In this document: piece by piece, positions 46,876-58,272 of the stretch
Numbering within the stretch: the stretch's first letter is position 1
Layout of the letters: every line of letters starts with the position of its first letter
NCBI GenBank assembly: GCA_036346255.1
Contig: CM070629.1
Span: 54,806,916 to 54,870,915 of the forward strand
Direction of reading: 5' to 3'
Source of the DNA: Ampelocalamus luodianensis
Lineage: Eukaryota > Streptophyta > Magnoliopsida > Poales > Poaceae
DNA length: 64,000 bases
Program-made: the position numbers and the translations under genes
Notes under the pieces: model-generated
What the model saw: the letters and a program-made list of their open reading frames with translations, nothing else
Database searches by the model: none
What the model was told of the DNA's origin: nothing

Positions 46876-48723
46876 TGTAGGATCAAGGATAACCGACTAG
46901 AGGGGGTGAATAGGAGATTTCTAAATTTAATCGACCAAATTGAACTTTTAGCAACACAGTTCTAACAGAGCAGTCTAGAAACAAGAAGATAGAACTAAAG
47001 AGCTACTCAGGACAGTGAAGCAAAGTCAATACTACATACAATTCTAGCTAAGCAAATAAATCACAGTAGAGAAACTAAAATTGTAAATATAGAAAGTAAA
47101 GACAAGAGATAACCACAATGAGGACAATGAAGTTTTTCCTGTGGTATTGAAGACCTAAGTCCTCACTAGTCCACGTTGAGGAAGCTTGAACCAATCAAGC
47201 CGGCTCCACAAATTAAGTCTTCCCTCGATTTCACTGGTGGTTGCTCTTTCTCCACTCTGGAGATGGTGAACACCGAACCACTCACAATTGGCACCGAGTC
47301 TCTTCACAATCTTCTTGAAGAGATTACGTGCAAACTCCCGTCAAGTCGTCTAGGTGCTCATAGCACCAAGAAAAATAAATCACAATATTTGCTTGACAAC
47401 ACTCAAGTGCAATGGATCGAACTAGAATGAATGCACTTGAAGTTTTGCTCAACAACCTCACAATGAATGCACATGTGTAAATAAGGTGTGGAGTGAATGC
47501 TCTTGGCTTAAATATGTAAATGAGTAAGCACTGGTTCTGTCCAAGAGCAGGTGGAGGGGTATTTATAGCCCCCCACAACCAATACGACCGTTGGGACCAG
47601 ATTACAGAGAAAAACAGCACAAATGATAGTACCACCATTGAACGACCGGTACTACCGCACCATCCCAAAACGGCTTGTAACGGCTAGCGTAGACAAGCAT
47701 TAAATGTTCTTACAAAGCCGTTTGAAGTTCGGCGCGGTACTACCGCCAACTATCATGCGGTAGTTCCGTTTTAGCAGAGGTTCCGATTAAGAGCAGGTAC
47801 TTCTGTTTAACTTAAGTTCCAAAAACATCAATACTGGAAAAAAACGTACCGCTACTAAACCATCGGAAGAACCGGGATTGCGGTAGTTACGCGAGTTGTA
47901 CTCCGGTACTACCGTTCCACAAAAGATCAAACCAATTCCGAAAAACATATGTTATGTAAAAAAACGTACCACCACTTATTTCAGATGTACCGGAGTTGCG
48001 GTAGTTCCGTTGGAAGCATTGCGGTACTACCGTTCTTTGAGAGAGTAGACAAATTCCTAAAAACAAGTGTTCGAAAAAATGTACCGCACAAAGATCGGTG
48101 CTACCGCCAAACGGTAGTTCCACAAATTGAACGTCGGTACTACCGCGTATAAAAATAAACAAAACAGCTCTAAGGAAAGTGTCCAAGCGGACCCCAAGGA
48201 GCATTTTAACCTTTACAGAACATGGGTTTTGACCACATGACTTGGAACACTTCTCGAACACCCCAAAGGTTTTACGGTAGTCCCTTCAAAGGAGCTGCAG
48301 TACTACCGTTGAGCGGTAGTTCCGCCAAGTACACTGCGATACTACCGTTCCACTTGAGAAAAACCAGAAATTACTTTTCAACACAACCTCCAAAAGTATG
48401 CATGATCCTCGATTGATCCATTGTGCTTAGGAACATGTTATCAAGTTACTAATTGTGATCCCTCTTAATAGTACGACATCTAACCTATAATCCGGTCTCC
48501 CAACCAATTCTACTGAGACCGGTAAACAGAAAGATAATCCTCAACTGTTTGTACCTTGTCTTTGAGCCATATTGATCTTCATTTTGTCCTCAAGCATGCA
48601 TTTTCTTGTAGTTGTGTTCATCACTGGGACTAAACCTTTTTAAACACTCAATAATCACATTAGTCCCATAAGACATATTGTCATTAAATACCAAAACACC
48701 TTTTAGGGGCCTAGATGCTTTCA
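46876..48723 (-). repeat. 3' LTR of the SIRE-type element
   Basis: 1848 bp. The minus-strand TATA box CTATAAATA is at 47568-47560. Upstream of it on that strand (47630-48360) are about fifteen CGGTACTACCG / CGGTAGTACCG palindromes and variants. Confidence 0.93.
47630..48360. repeat. CGGTACTACCG palindrome cluster in the 3' LTR
   Basis: Irregularly spaced copies of CGGT-N3-ACCG (N3 mostly ACT or AGT) and one-mismatch forms such as CGGTAGTTCCG. They fill the U3 region directly upstream of the TATA box. The right LTR holds the matching cluster at 61020-61800. Confidence 0.85.
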
Positions 48724-48740
48724 ATCTTCCCTTTTTTGGT
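48724..48740 (-). other. Polypurine tract of the SIRE-type element
   Basis: The minus strand reads CCAAAAAAGGGAAGAT immediately before the 3' LTR, the usual site that primes plus-strand synthesis. Confidence 0.75.
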
Positions 48741-49066
48741 AATGTTATGACAACACTATCAATATCTTCCCTTTCTTGTTGTGGCTTGAACAAAATAATT
48801 CTTGCAATGAGATTAAAAAAGTAAAAGAATTATTTGCTTGTTAAAGTTGTTTAAGATAGCTCCCTCTAAACATGTGCATATAAAGATATTGAAAATGACC
48901 AAGGAAGTAGATTGCAAAGCAATTTCATCAAGCATCAAAGCACATAAGTCATATAATCAGCAAACATTTTAGCACAAAAGTCATAGAAGCACATAAAAAC
49001 TAATCTTCTATCTTTTTTCCTATTCTTCTCCTTTTCTTGTCCTTGCAGTCTTCTCTCCCTTTGGCA

Positions 49067-50715
49067 TCAAAAAGAACAAAAAATGTCACGTATCAAGGCT
49101 CCAAAGGCTTGTCCTGAGTGAGGTTGTTCTGCGGATGGATCTTCAGGAGAAGAGTGATCTTCAACAAGAGTAGCAGCTGGCTCTAGCGGAGAAGGTGCAG
49201 CTGGATCAACGACTGGAGCTTGATCTTTAAGAAAACGAGTCAGGGAAGATGGAGCAATATGAGCCTGAGGAGTTTGAGCTACTGAAGATGAAGGAGCAGG
49301 AACTACTGGAGTTGGAGACACTAGAGCTTCTTGTGTTGAAGAGGCTGGAGCTACTAGACTTGAAGTGGAAACTCCTAGAGATGTGTTAAAGCGACGACGA
49401 GTGAAGCGCTGAGAAGTAGATAGACGTCTTTCCACAGAAGAGACTGCTTCTAACAGGGCAGCTATCTTGTTGTTAGTCTCATTCTGAAATTCTAACTGTG
49501 TTGTCCTCATCTCCTGTTGAGTGACGTTAAGTTGTAGCAGATTGTTGAGAATAAACTGCTGATTTTTGAGAATTTGAGCAAGCACTACTTGATTTTGAGC
49601 AACTTCTGCATCTGCCTCTTCTGGAATATGTTGTTCTTGCTGTCCTTGTTGTACTGGTTGCTCCTGAAAAACGATGGGAGGACCTTCTCTTGGCTTGTAA
49701 GCCTTATGGGCAGATCTCAAACCTCCATGATACTCAAACTTGCTAAGTATCAAAGCCATGATATAAGGTGCATAGTATATTCTTTTGACTCATTCTTTGA
49801 AGAATCTATGCCCCTAATGATGACATCCACCACATCAAATTTTCTCCCATGTAAGATGTTATCAATGATGTTCTAGGCATGTCTTCTCACAGCATCAAAA
49901 TTCCCACTTTTTTGGCAGGAAGGTGTGATTGATAATTCTATTAATCAGATTGGGTATAGGTAGCAGACCATGAATTTTTTCTAGAGTGGTCCTGACATTC
50001 CTGTCATAGAACTCTGTCCAAGCTGGAGCTAGCAGAGCAAGTCTATCATAAAGCTTGTCCCATCTGCCAGATGGTGTTCTTAGAACACGCTCAAAATCAG
50101 CCTTGCTACCTTCCAAATAGCGAGTCACTGTCATCCATTGTATCTTTGAGAAATCTGAAGAGATATGCACTGTGGCATAAAACTGTCTTATCATGTCCTC
50201 ATCATAGTCATTTCTCAGCTCCACAAGATCATGAAGACCGACTCTTTGAAATAGATTGTATACCCTATTATATTTTTCTAAAGAGTTTATATACACCCAG
50301 TTGATCCACTTATGATCTGCAAACTTTTTGTGATGTCCATATATCTGATCATGGACTTGCTCTTGAAATCTGGTGTGGAATCTTAGATTGATGGAGTTTG
50401 AAGGAAAGTTGTACTGATTCTTGTGTCTTAGGTTAGCATAATCTTCAGCTGAAATTTTTCTTAAGTCAATTTGAGGTTCTTCTGAATCTCCCATCTCCTC
50501 ATCAGAATGAACCTGAACTTCTGGCTCTGTGTCAGAGTCAGACCCAGATCCGAATCCAGTCTGTGAGGACCTTTCCTCACTTTTAAACTCATTCGATCTT
50601 GGTTTTTGCCATTGTCTTGAATTTCTTGAACTGGATCAGCAGGAGGTCGAGTTGAAGAAGATTGACCTCTGGTGGTGACACCTGACTTGCGAGACAAACC
50701 CCTTATTCTTAGCAT
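49067..50715 (-). pseudogene. Additional ORF between RNase H and the 3' LTR
   Basis: Begins MLRIRGLSRKSG at 50715. It shifts frame near 50500 and continues at 50494-49895 (MGDSEEPQIDLRKISAEDYA onward), then, in the same frame after a few stops, at 49759-49067. The middle part is a globular-looking helical domain of about 200 residues (WINWVYINSLEKYNRVYNLF, LLPIPNLINRIINHTFLPKK). The last part has a coiled-coil-like Gln/Leu stretch and a Ser/Pro-rich tail. Such ORFs in SIRE elements are sometimes called envelope-like, but I see no signal peptide or membrane span here. It resembles proteins labelled putative plant transposon protein. A leader-like sequence precedes it. Confidence 0.7.
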
Positions 50716-50939
50716 CTTGACAAAGATATGATAGATAAGAATCAAACAAGATTTGTTAAGAAAGAAAGAAATGATTTTCCTTGAGGTTATGCCAGTGAAA
50801 TCGGTAGTATTTGCGTTCAACGAGTAGTAATACCGTTTTCACTGAGATCGTTCTAGGGCACGAAAACGCTTGGATTTTCTAGTGTCTCTTATGAATTGAT
50901 TCCATGAATTGGGTGAGTGATCACCATACGACACTAGAA

Positions 50940-51360
50940 CCCCATTTTTGCCCGAGAAGAACTCTCTCAATCATTCACATTTCAATCTTAACCGAAAAAA
51001 AGAACTTAGGGTTGCAAGAACAAGGCAAAAAGAGGATCTTGAGAGGGGGTTGCCTTGTGAATCGAAGGAGAGAAACCCTAAAAATGCAAGAAATCGCCAG
51101 CCAACGAAGAAATCCCAAGCAAATTCAAGGATTTTTCGAGGAGGTTTTGAGTGAAGTTCTTCGGGAGAGAGAAGAAGAGAGGAGCAAAACAACTGGTTTG
51201 AGGAGAGTAGAAAAGAGAACTCCGAAAGCGATTAAGTCCTTTTACACAGAAACGGTAGTACCGCAGAGACCTCACCGGTAGTACCGCTCAGGCGGTAGTT
51301 TCGCAGATACCTCGTCGGTAGTACCGTTCAAGCGGTAGTACCGTGGTAAAGCTGACGGAA
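50940..51360 (-). promoter_or_regulatory. Candidate internal promoter and leader for the additional ORF
   Basis: On the minus strand, five to six CGGTAGTACCG palindromes (51360-51250) are followed by a weak TATA-like GTGTAAAAGG (about 51247-51238). A CT-rich leader follows with TAGGGTTTCTCTCC and AACCCTAAG, typical of plant 5' leaders. The same palindromes precede the TATA box of the LTRs. The start codon at 50715 is preceded by TTTGTCAAG, a plausible splice acceptor. Promoter function is inferred. Confidence 0.35.
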
Positions 51361-51908
51361 GTACCGAACAACCTGGAGCTTCAAACAGAGAGCTCAGACT
51401 TGAGTTTGATTTTCATAGAAATACAAATGATCCCTAATTTTGCATTCAAATAAGAATCATTTAGGATCATTATGTATTGGAAAAACTTATGTCTATTTAA
51501 GAACATAATTTTTGTGAACATAGATATACTTTTAATAAAGAAATAAAATACTTTTATAAAAACCTTTAGATAACATCAAACGAGAGCAAGGTGCATGAAG
51601 CATAAGTTCAGGCAGCATTAGAATAGTCTATGACATTTAATTCATTCCTCAACTTGCAAAAACGGCTTTCATCTAATGATTTGGTGAAAATATCTGCTAA
51701 TTGATCTTTAGTGCGAATGTGGCTAATAACAATATATCCTTTGTTAACATGATCTCTTCAGAAGTGATGTCTTATATCTATATGCTTGGTTCTTGAGTGT
51801 TGGACAGGGTTATTGGCTATTTTCACAGCACTATCATTATTCACACAAAAGATGCATTTTATCAAATTTGATTCTATAATCCATCAAAGTTTGCCTCATC
51901 CATAGCAA

Positions 51909-53288
51909 TTAAGTACAACAACTACCAGCTGAAACATATTCGGCTTCAGCAGTGGATAGGGCTACGGAGTTTTGTTTCTTGGATGACCATGATACTAAGG
52001 ATCTTCCTAAGAATTGACAACTACCGGAGGTGTATTTTCTATCCACTTTGCAACCTGCATAATCGGAATCCGAATATCCAATTAGATCAAATTTAGCACC
52101 TTTGGGATACCATAAGCCAATGCTAGAGGAGTGCTTTAAATATCTTAGAATTCTTTTTACAGCCATCAAATGGCATTCTTTTGGTGTTGCTTGAAACCGT
52201 GCACACATGCAAACACTAAATATAATATCGGGCCTACATGCGGTAAGATAAAGCAAGCTACCAATCATAGACCTATGAAGCTTTAAATCTACCGGTTTAC
52301 CTCCTCATTGAGGTCGAGATGACCGTTGGTTACATGGGAGTCTTGATTTGTTTTGCATCTTCCATTCCAAACCTCTTGATCAAATCTTTTGCATACTTTG
52401 TTTGACTCAAAGATTTCATCTTGGAGTTGCTTGATTTGAAGTCCAAGAAAATAGTTGAGTTCTTCGATCATGGACATTTCAAATTCGCTAGACATCATAT
52501 CTCCAAATTCTTTGCAAAAATCTTAATTAGTAGACCAAAATATGATATCATCAACATAAATTTGGCATAAAAAGAAATCATCATCTAAGACTTTTGTAAA
52601 CAAAGTTAAGTCAATTTTTCAAATTTTGAATCCGTTTGAGACTAGAAAATCTCTAAGGCGTTCATACCATGCTCTAAGAGTTTATTTAAGACCATAGAGC
52701 GACTTGGAGAGTTTATAGATATGATTTGGATTCTTAGGATCTTCAAAACCGGGAGGTTGTTCAATGAATATGAGTTCGAAAATTTTACCATTTAGAAATG
52801 CACTTTTAACATCCATTTGAAATAATTTAATATCAAAGCATGATGCAAAAGCAAGTAATATCCTAATTGATTCAAGTCTAGCTACAGGAGTGAAGGTTTC
52901 ACCAAAATCGAAACCTTCGACTTGAGAATAACCTTGAGGTACCAATCTTGCTTTGTTTCTCACAACCAGCCCATTCTCATCTTGCTTGTTTCTAAAGACC
53001 CACTTTGTACCAATTACATTGTGTTCTTTGGGTCTTTCCACCAAGATCCAAACTTTAGTTCGCGTGAAGTTGTTAAGTTCTTCATGCATTGCATTCATCC
53101 AATCTGGATCCTTAAGTGCTTCATCTATATATTTTGGCTCAAGAGAAGAGACAAAAGAGTAATGTTCACAAAATAAAGCAACATGAGAACGAGTTTAAAC
53201 ATCCTTACTTACATCACCCAATATTTGATCTATTGGATGATGTTTTGCAATAACATTGTGGATTTTTGGTGGTAGGTTGGATGGTTGA
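51909..53288 (-). pseudogene. Copia RT and RNase H
   Basis: RT part 53098-52682 begins MNAMHEELNNF and shows IGTKWVFRNKQDENG, ARLVPQGYSQVEGFDFGETF and FQMDVKSAFLNG. The catalytic motif YVDD lies at 52558-52547. After frame breaks comes LNYFLGLQIKQ (about 52460). RNase H at 52268-51909 has GSLLYLTACRPDIIFSVCMC, GYSDSDYAGCKVDRKYTSG and ALSTAEAEYVS. Several stops and frameshifts occur. The upstream (integrase-side) part continues at 56789 beyond the nested solo LTR. Confidence 0.88.
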
Positions 53289-56200
53289 TGTCGGGACCCG
53301 AAAATACATCTCAGGAACCCTCTGTGTACTCTGAACTAGTCCCAGATCAGTAGCTAGCTCACACAGGGAAACAGTGATGAAATACCATCCATTTATTCAA
53401 TTCAACTAGAAAGATCTCAAAGTAACAAATAATAATAATAACTGGACCTTATGGTCAACGTTTACTTAACTTGCCACGCAGGGCTAAATAAACAAATAAC
53501 TCTTGCAGCGGAACGAAACTCTTCAAATGGCCAATCAACATGCCCACAGACAATCGAGTGGAGAAACGCATCCTAATCCGCAAAACCTTCATGGTCCTCC
53601 TGGGCGAAGTACTCTTGGGCAGCTTGATATTCTCCCTCTACTGCTGATCAAACAGAGGGCGCAAAGCCATGAGTACTTTGAATGTACTCAGCAAGCCGTG
53701 GGGAAATGTATGCAAATAGTATTCATGCAAGGCTTGAACAAAGATTAGCGGTATGGCTCTTTTGCAGAAAACAGCATTTACAATAAATACAATAAATAGA
53801 TTGAAATGCGTAATTGAAAACAATAATAAGTAATTAAACACTTTCTTTGAAACAACCAGTGAACTTCCCAACCAAACCAAGGATAAGTGAATTCCCCATT
53901 CACCAATCGACGACACAAACCACCAAGTGAATGACCTATTCACCAAACGAACATTATATTCATCAAGTGAACTTCCCATCCACACTCCGACACATTTTTG
54001 AAGAAACTCTATCTCCCGTGTGAAATCCCCAGGCACGTCCATAACCGCGGACACGACTATTCGAATAGTTTTACACTCTGCAGAGGTTGTACAGCTTGAC
54101 CCACAAGAGATAGATCAACTTATAATGTCCGTTTAACACACTTCCGAGGTGTGCGACTAAGTGATCATCACAAGGCTTTTATAAAGCTCCTTCTTAACCC
54201 AGTTCTGCCCGCTAAGGTTTTAACACTGAATGTCTTTCCGACCAGAGAGGGCCCCCCTCTTGCGCCACCGTGAGAATACGTTTTCCACGACTCACACTTC
54301 ACATGACAGAACCGAAATTAAGATATTGCTAATTAATCAGCCAGGTCCGTCCCATACCAGACATGTGGTTGTACGGTTAAGGCCCAGTTCAATGGCGCAC
54401 AAGATTAAGTCCTTGACAAGTTACTCAGGCGAGACTACCACAAACCCACAACATGTTAAATCCACATCCTCACTATCCACCAACCACTCGCCCGAGCGAA
54501 AACCGTTTTGTTTAACCAACACCCATGACTAACCCCATCATGGTACACAAGTTTTAACAAGAATGGCTCACCACCATGATTCCATAAATCATTAAGTCAA
54601 AATTAATTATTAAGACACATGTGATGACAAACCCATCGTAACTAAGCAAAACTAAGCATATGTACGATACCCATGTTGGCAATATAAGTATGTCCAACTA
54701 CAATTACCCATGCTAAGGTGACAAAGGTTTCATGGCATTCAATTATTCAATGGAGGCATAATGACAATAGGTAATAACTAATCCCAAAGCAATTTATGTA
54801 AAGATAGCATGCAATTGTATTAAACAATATACTTTTGAAATCATAGGTTCAATATGATCAAAGGTCCACGACTTGCCTTGGAATAAATCCAGTGATTGAT
54901 CTTGATCTTGGTACGCTACTCCTTGCTCGAAGCTTCCCGAAGTATCGACGTCTACTCGCAAAACAAGCAAATAAACCAAATAAATAAATAATAGAGAGAA
55001 AACTAACTCCAAAAATTAAATAAAAATCTTAGATAAATAGATCTCGAATTTAGATAAATTTAGGAATTTGAATGGACTCAAACGGAGTTCGGATGCAAAA
55101 GATATGAGCTCTGGAAGATTGAAATCACATAAAATACTGAAAATCAGAATTTAGTGATTTACTGAATTATTTTTCTGAAGGAAAAGATGATTATGACGTC
55201 AGCTGCCGTCAGCGAGGCAGTTCGGACGGGACAAAAGCTCACCCGACAGGTGGGACCCACTCGTCATAGAGATGGCCCATGGTGAACTGGATCCATGGAC
55301 TTTTGGCTCGGGTGGACTTTTTTGGTATGCCACATGGCCTTGACACGCATGCCACGCAAGCAAAGGAGATGAGGTGGCTCTGAGATGGATGATGATGTGG
55401 AGGCCAAGTCAGTAGAGAGAAGAACCGAAGAGGGAGCAGAGAAGACATTGCCGGCGATGAGATTGGCAGCACCGACGGCGACTGGTGGCGACAAAGCTTC
55501 GGTGAAGTGGAAAAACGGGTTCCCGTGAGCAAGGCGAAGCTCGGGGAGGTGGTTCTGCGGCATCTCCGGCGACGAGACGACGGCGGCGGCGACATTGGCG
55601 GCAGCGAGCCCCACTGTGACGACAAAAACGGCAAGGGAGTGGCGCCCGAAGAGAATTGAGAGGAGCACCGGAACGGCGGGATGACAAGGATCACCGAGAG
55701 CACCTCAAGGAGACCGGAGGAGGACCGGGGCGGCTGCACAACGGTGATGACCGGAGCTGAAGGAGAAGCACGGCGACGGGGTACTCTGGTGATAAAGAGA
55801 CCAAGAGAAGGCAGGGGATCAGATGAGAAGGGCATGGAGCACAAATTGACGCGCACAGAAATCAAAGGAGCTCACCGAAGTTGTAGATCGGTCAAGGGCG
55901 GCGATGGTCGTTTTTCGGACAAACACGAAAACGGCGAACGGAGGTTCCCCGAGCAGAGAGGGTGCAAGCACGGTGTAGCCCTCGCTATTGAGAACCCGAT
56001 GGCGGCGGAATCACGGCCGGAGGTTGTCTGACGACGATGAATTTTGGCGGCGAAGGCTTCGGTGATCGGCTCGGGTTTTCGGCGATTGCGGCGCAACGAG
56101 GATGAACTAGAGCCGAAAACTTTAGGGCTATGGAAGAGGAGCACGGAATGCACGATATGACGTGGTTCAGGGTCCTTATATAGGCATGGAGAGGAGGATC

Positions 56201-56783
56201 CCGACTGGAGCCGGCGGCGCTGCGCGTCGTGCAAGAAACGGACTGAGAAGTCCGGACGCCAGGAGGAAGAAGGAGATGAGGTGGCAGGCGGGACCCACGG
56301 CAGCGGCGAAGGAAAAGGGCAAGCGGCTGCTCGGTTGGCGCTGGGTCATGGCGAAGAAGAGGCCGAGTGGGCCGGGCGGAGGGAAAGGAGAAGGGCCAAG
56401 GGAAACAGTGCGGGCCGCGCGGGAGAAAGGCTAGGCGGGCTGGGCTGAAGAGAAAGGAGGTGGGCCGGGATTTGGAGATTGGGCCCAAAGCTATTATCTG
56501 AGATTATTAATAGTTTTTCTTTTTAGAAAATAACAGTAAATCCAAATGGCAATTAGAAAATAGCAAATGCACTCGGAAAAATTCTAGAAAAATCTAGAAA
56601 ATATATCCAAACACATAGAACCTAAATAAAATAATTTTGAATATAGTTGATGTTGACATTAATCATGTTAAATTGTTTTTGAACTATGAAAATCCATATT
56701 AAGCTTTTAACTTTAGCAGAAAAATCCAAATGGTTCTTTTTCTTTTTAAACTTTAAAACAGACCAAATTTTTGGGATGTTACA
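53289..56783 (-). mobile_element. Solo LTR of the gag-only Gypsy family, nested in the SIRE pol
   Basis: 3495 bp starting TGTCGGGACCCG and ending GGGATGTTACA on the plus strand, the reverse of the 25231 LTR. Perfect duplications GTTGA flank it (53284-53288 and 56784-56788). It matches both LTRs of the 25231 element over its length and keeps the segment of about 90 bp missing from that element's left LTR. No internal sequence is present, so it is a solo LTR. Confidence 0.93.
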
Positions 56784-56788
56784 GTTGA

Positions 56789-58228
56789 TCATCTTCCTTA
56801 TTGTTCTCTACGTTAATTTGAGTTTGACTTGTTGTGGAAGAGGTAGGGGGTTCAATTTGAGTGGAAGATGATGGATTATCTTTAGGCTTGATGTTGCATA
56901 TTTGCATGTTTTCCATAACTTTTCTTAAGGCTTCGTTACCTACATCATACAAATTCTTATGCTCTTTTTGAGAGCCATTAGTTTTATCAAATTGAACATC
57001 ATGTCGTTTTTTAACTAAACCGGAGTTTTGATTGAAGACTCGATATGCTTTGCTATTAGAGCAATATCCAAGCAAGAAACCAATATCACATCGACTTGCA
57101 AATTTTGAAAGACGAACACCCTTTCTTAAAATGTAGTATTTTCAACCAAAGACACGAAAATAAGAGATGTTCGGTTTTCTTCCAACAAGAAGTTCATAAG
57201 AAGTCTTTTTCAAAAGACGATGCAAATAAAGACGATTTATGACATGACAAGCGGTATTAATTGCTTCAGCCCAAAAGCTATCCGAAGTATTATATTCATC
57301 AAGCATTGTCCTAGCCATTTCAATTAATGTTCGATTTTTTTCTACAACTCTATTTTGCTCCGGAGTGTAGGTTGTGGAAAGTTCGTGTTTTATTCCAAAT
57401 TCATCACAAAAGTCTTCAACTTTAGTATTCTTGAACTCAGAATCATTGTCACTACGGATTTTTTTAATTTTGAAATCAAATTCATTTTGAGCTCGTTTTG
57501 CAAAACTTTTGAAAATTCCGGAGGTTTCACTTTTGTCATCTAGGAAGAATACCTATGTATATCTAGAGTAGTCATCAACGATAACTAAAAATAACTATTT
57601 CTCCGATACTCTTGTAGGTTGTTGGCCCAAACAAATCCATATGTAAGAGTTTCAATAGTCTAGATGTTGACATGATACTTTTAGAAGGATGAGAATTAGC
57701 GACTTGCTTACCGGCTCGACAAGCACTACAAAGTCTATTTTTCTCAAACTTCATATCCTTCAAACCAACAACTAAATCATGTTTGAAGAGCTTATTGAGT
57801 TGAAACATCCCAACGTGAGCTAGCCTTCTACGCCAAAGCCAACCCAGTGAGGTTTTTGCAATTAAACAAATTTTCAAGCAAGATTCATTTGAAGAGAAAT
57901 CAACCAAGTAGAGATTTCCAAATCTGAAGCCTTTGAACACGAAAACATTATCCTTTATATTTGAAATTGTAACACATTCGTTAGAGAATGAACAAATTAA
58001 TCCAAGATCACATATTTGTGCAACAGATAGCAGGTTGAAATTTAGTGATTCAACTAATGATACATTTGAAATAGAAAGATTATTTGAGATAACAATTTTA
58101 CCTAAACATATTACCTTTCCTTTGCTATTATCACCAAACGTGATTTTATCGGTTCCTTTTCCACTTTCGAATGTGGTGAACAGTTTTCTATCACCGGTCA
58201 TGTGTTGAGCACATCCACTATCAAACAC
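56789..58228 (-). pseudogene. Copia protease and integrase
   Basis: The frame starts MFDSGCAQHMTGDRKLFTTF at 58228, giving the DSG protease active site. RRLAHVGMFQLNKLF with CSACRAGKQ (the HHCC zinc-binding region) and LLKLLHMDLFGPT of the integrase core lie at 57820-57600. Later pieces in other frames run to 56789, ending with a Ser/Thr/Gln-rich linker interrupted by the solo LTR. Frameshifts lie near 57570 and 57130. Confidence 0.85.
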
Positions 58229-58272
58229 CTAATGTTTTCCACCGGCCTTATAGTTCACCTACAAAACAGAAA

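Noticed and set aside
47176..47430. An 84-codon plus-strand frame present in both SIRE LTRs (also 60575-60829)
   Set aside because: Its conservation follows from LTR identity at insertion, and it runs against the element's transcription. No independent evidence of coding.
55681..56434. Plus-strand frames of 90-116 codons in the nested solo LTR
   Set aside because: They are antisense shadows of the GC-rich LTR leader and are not kept in the copies at 25231 and 30560.
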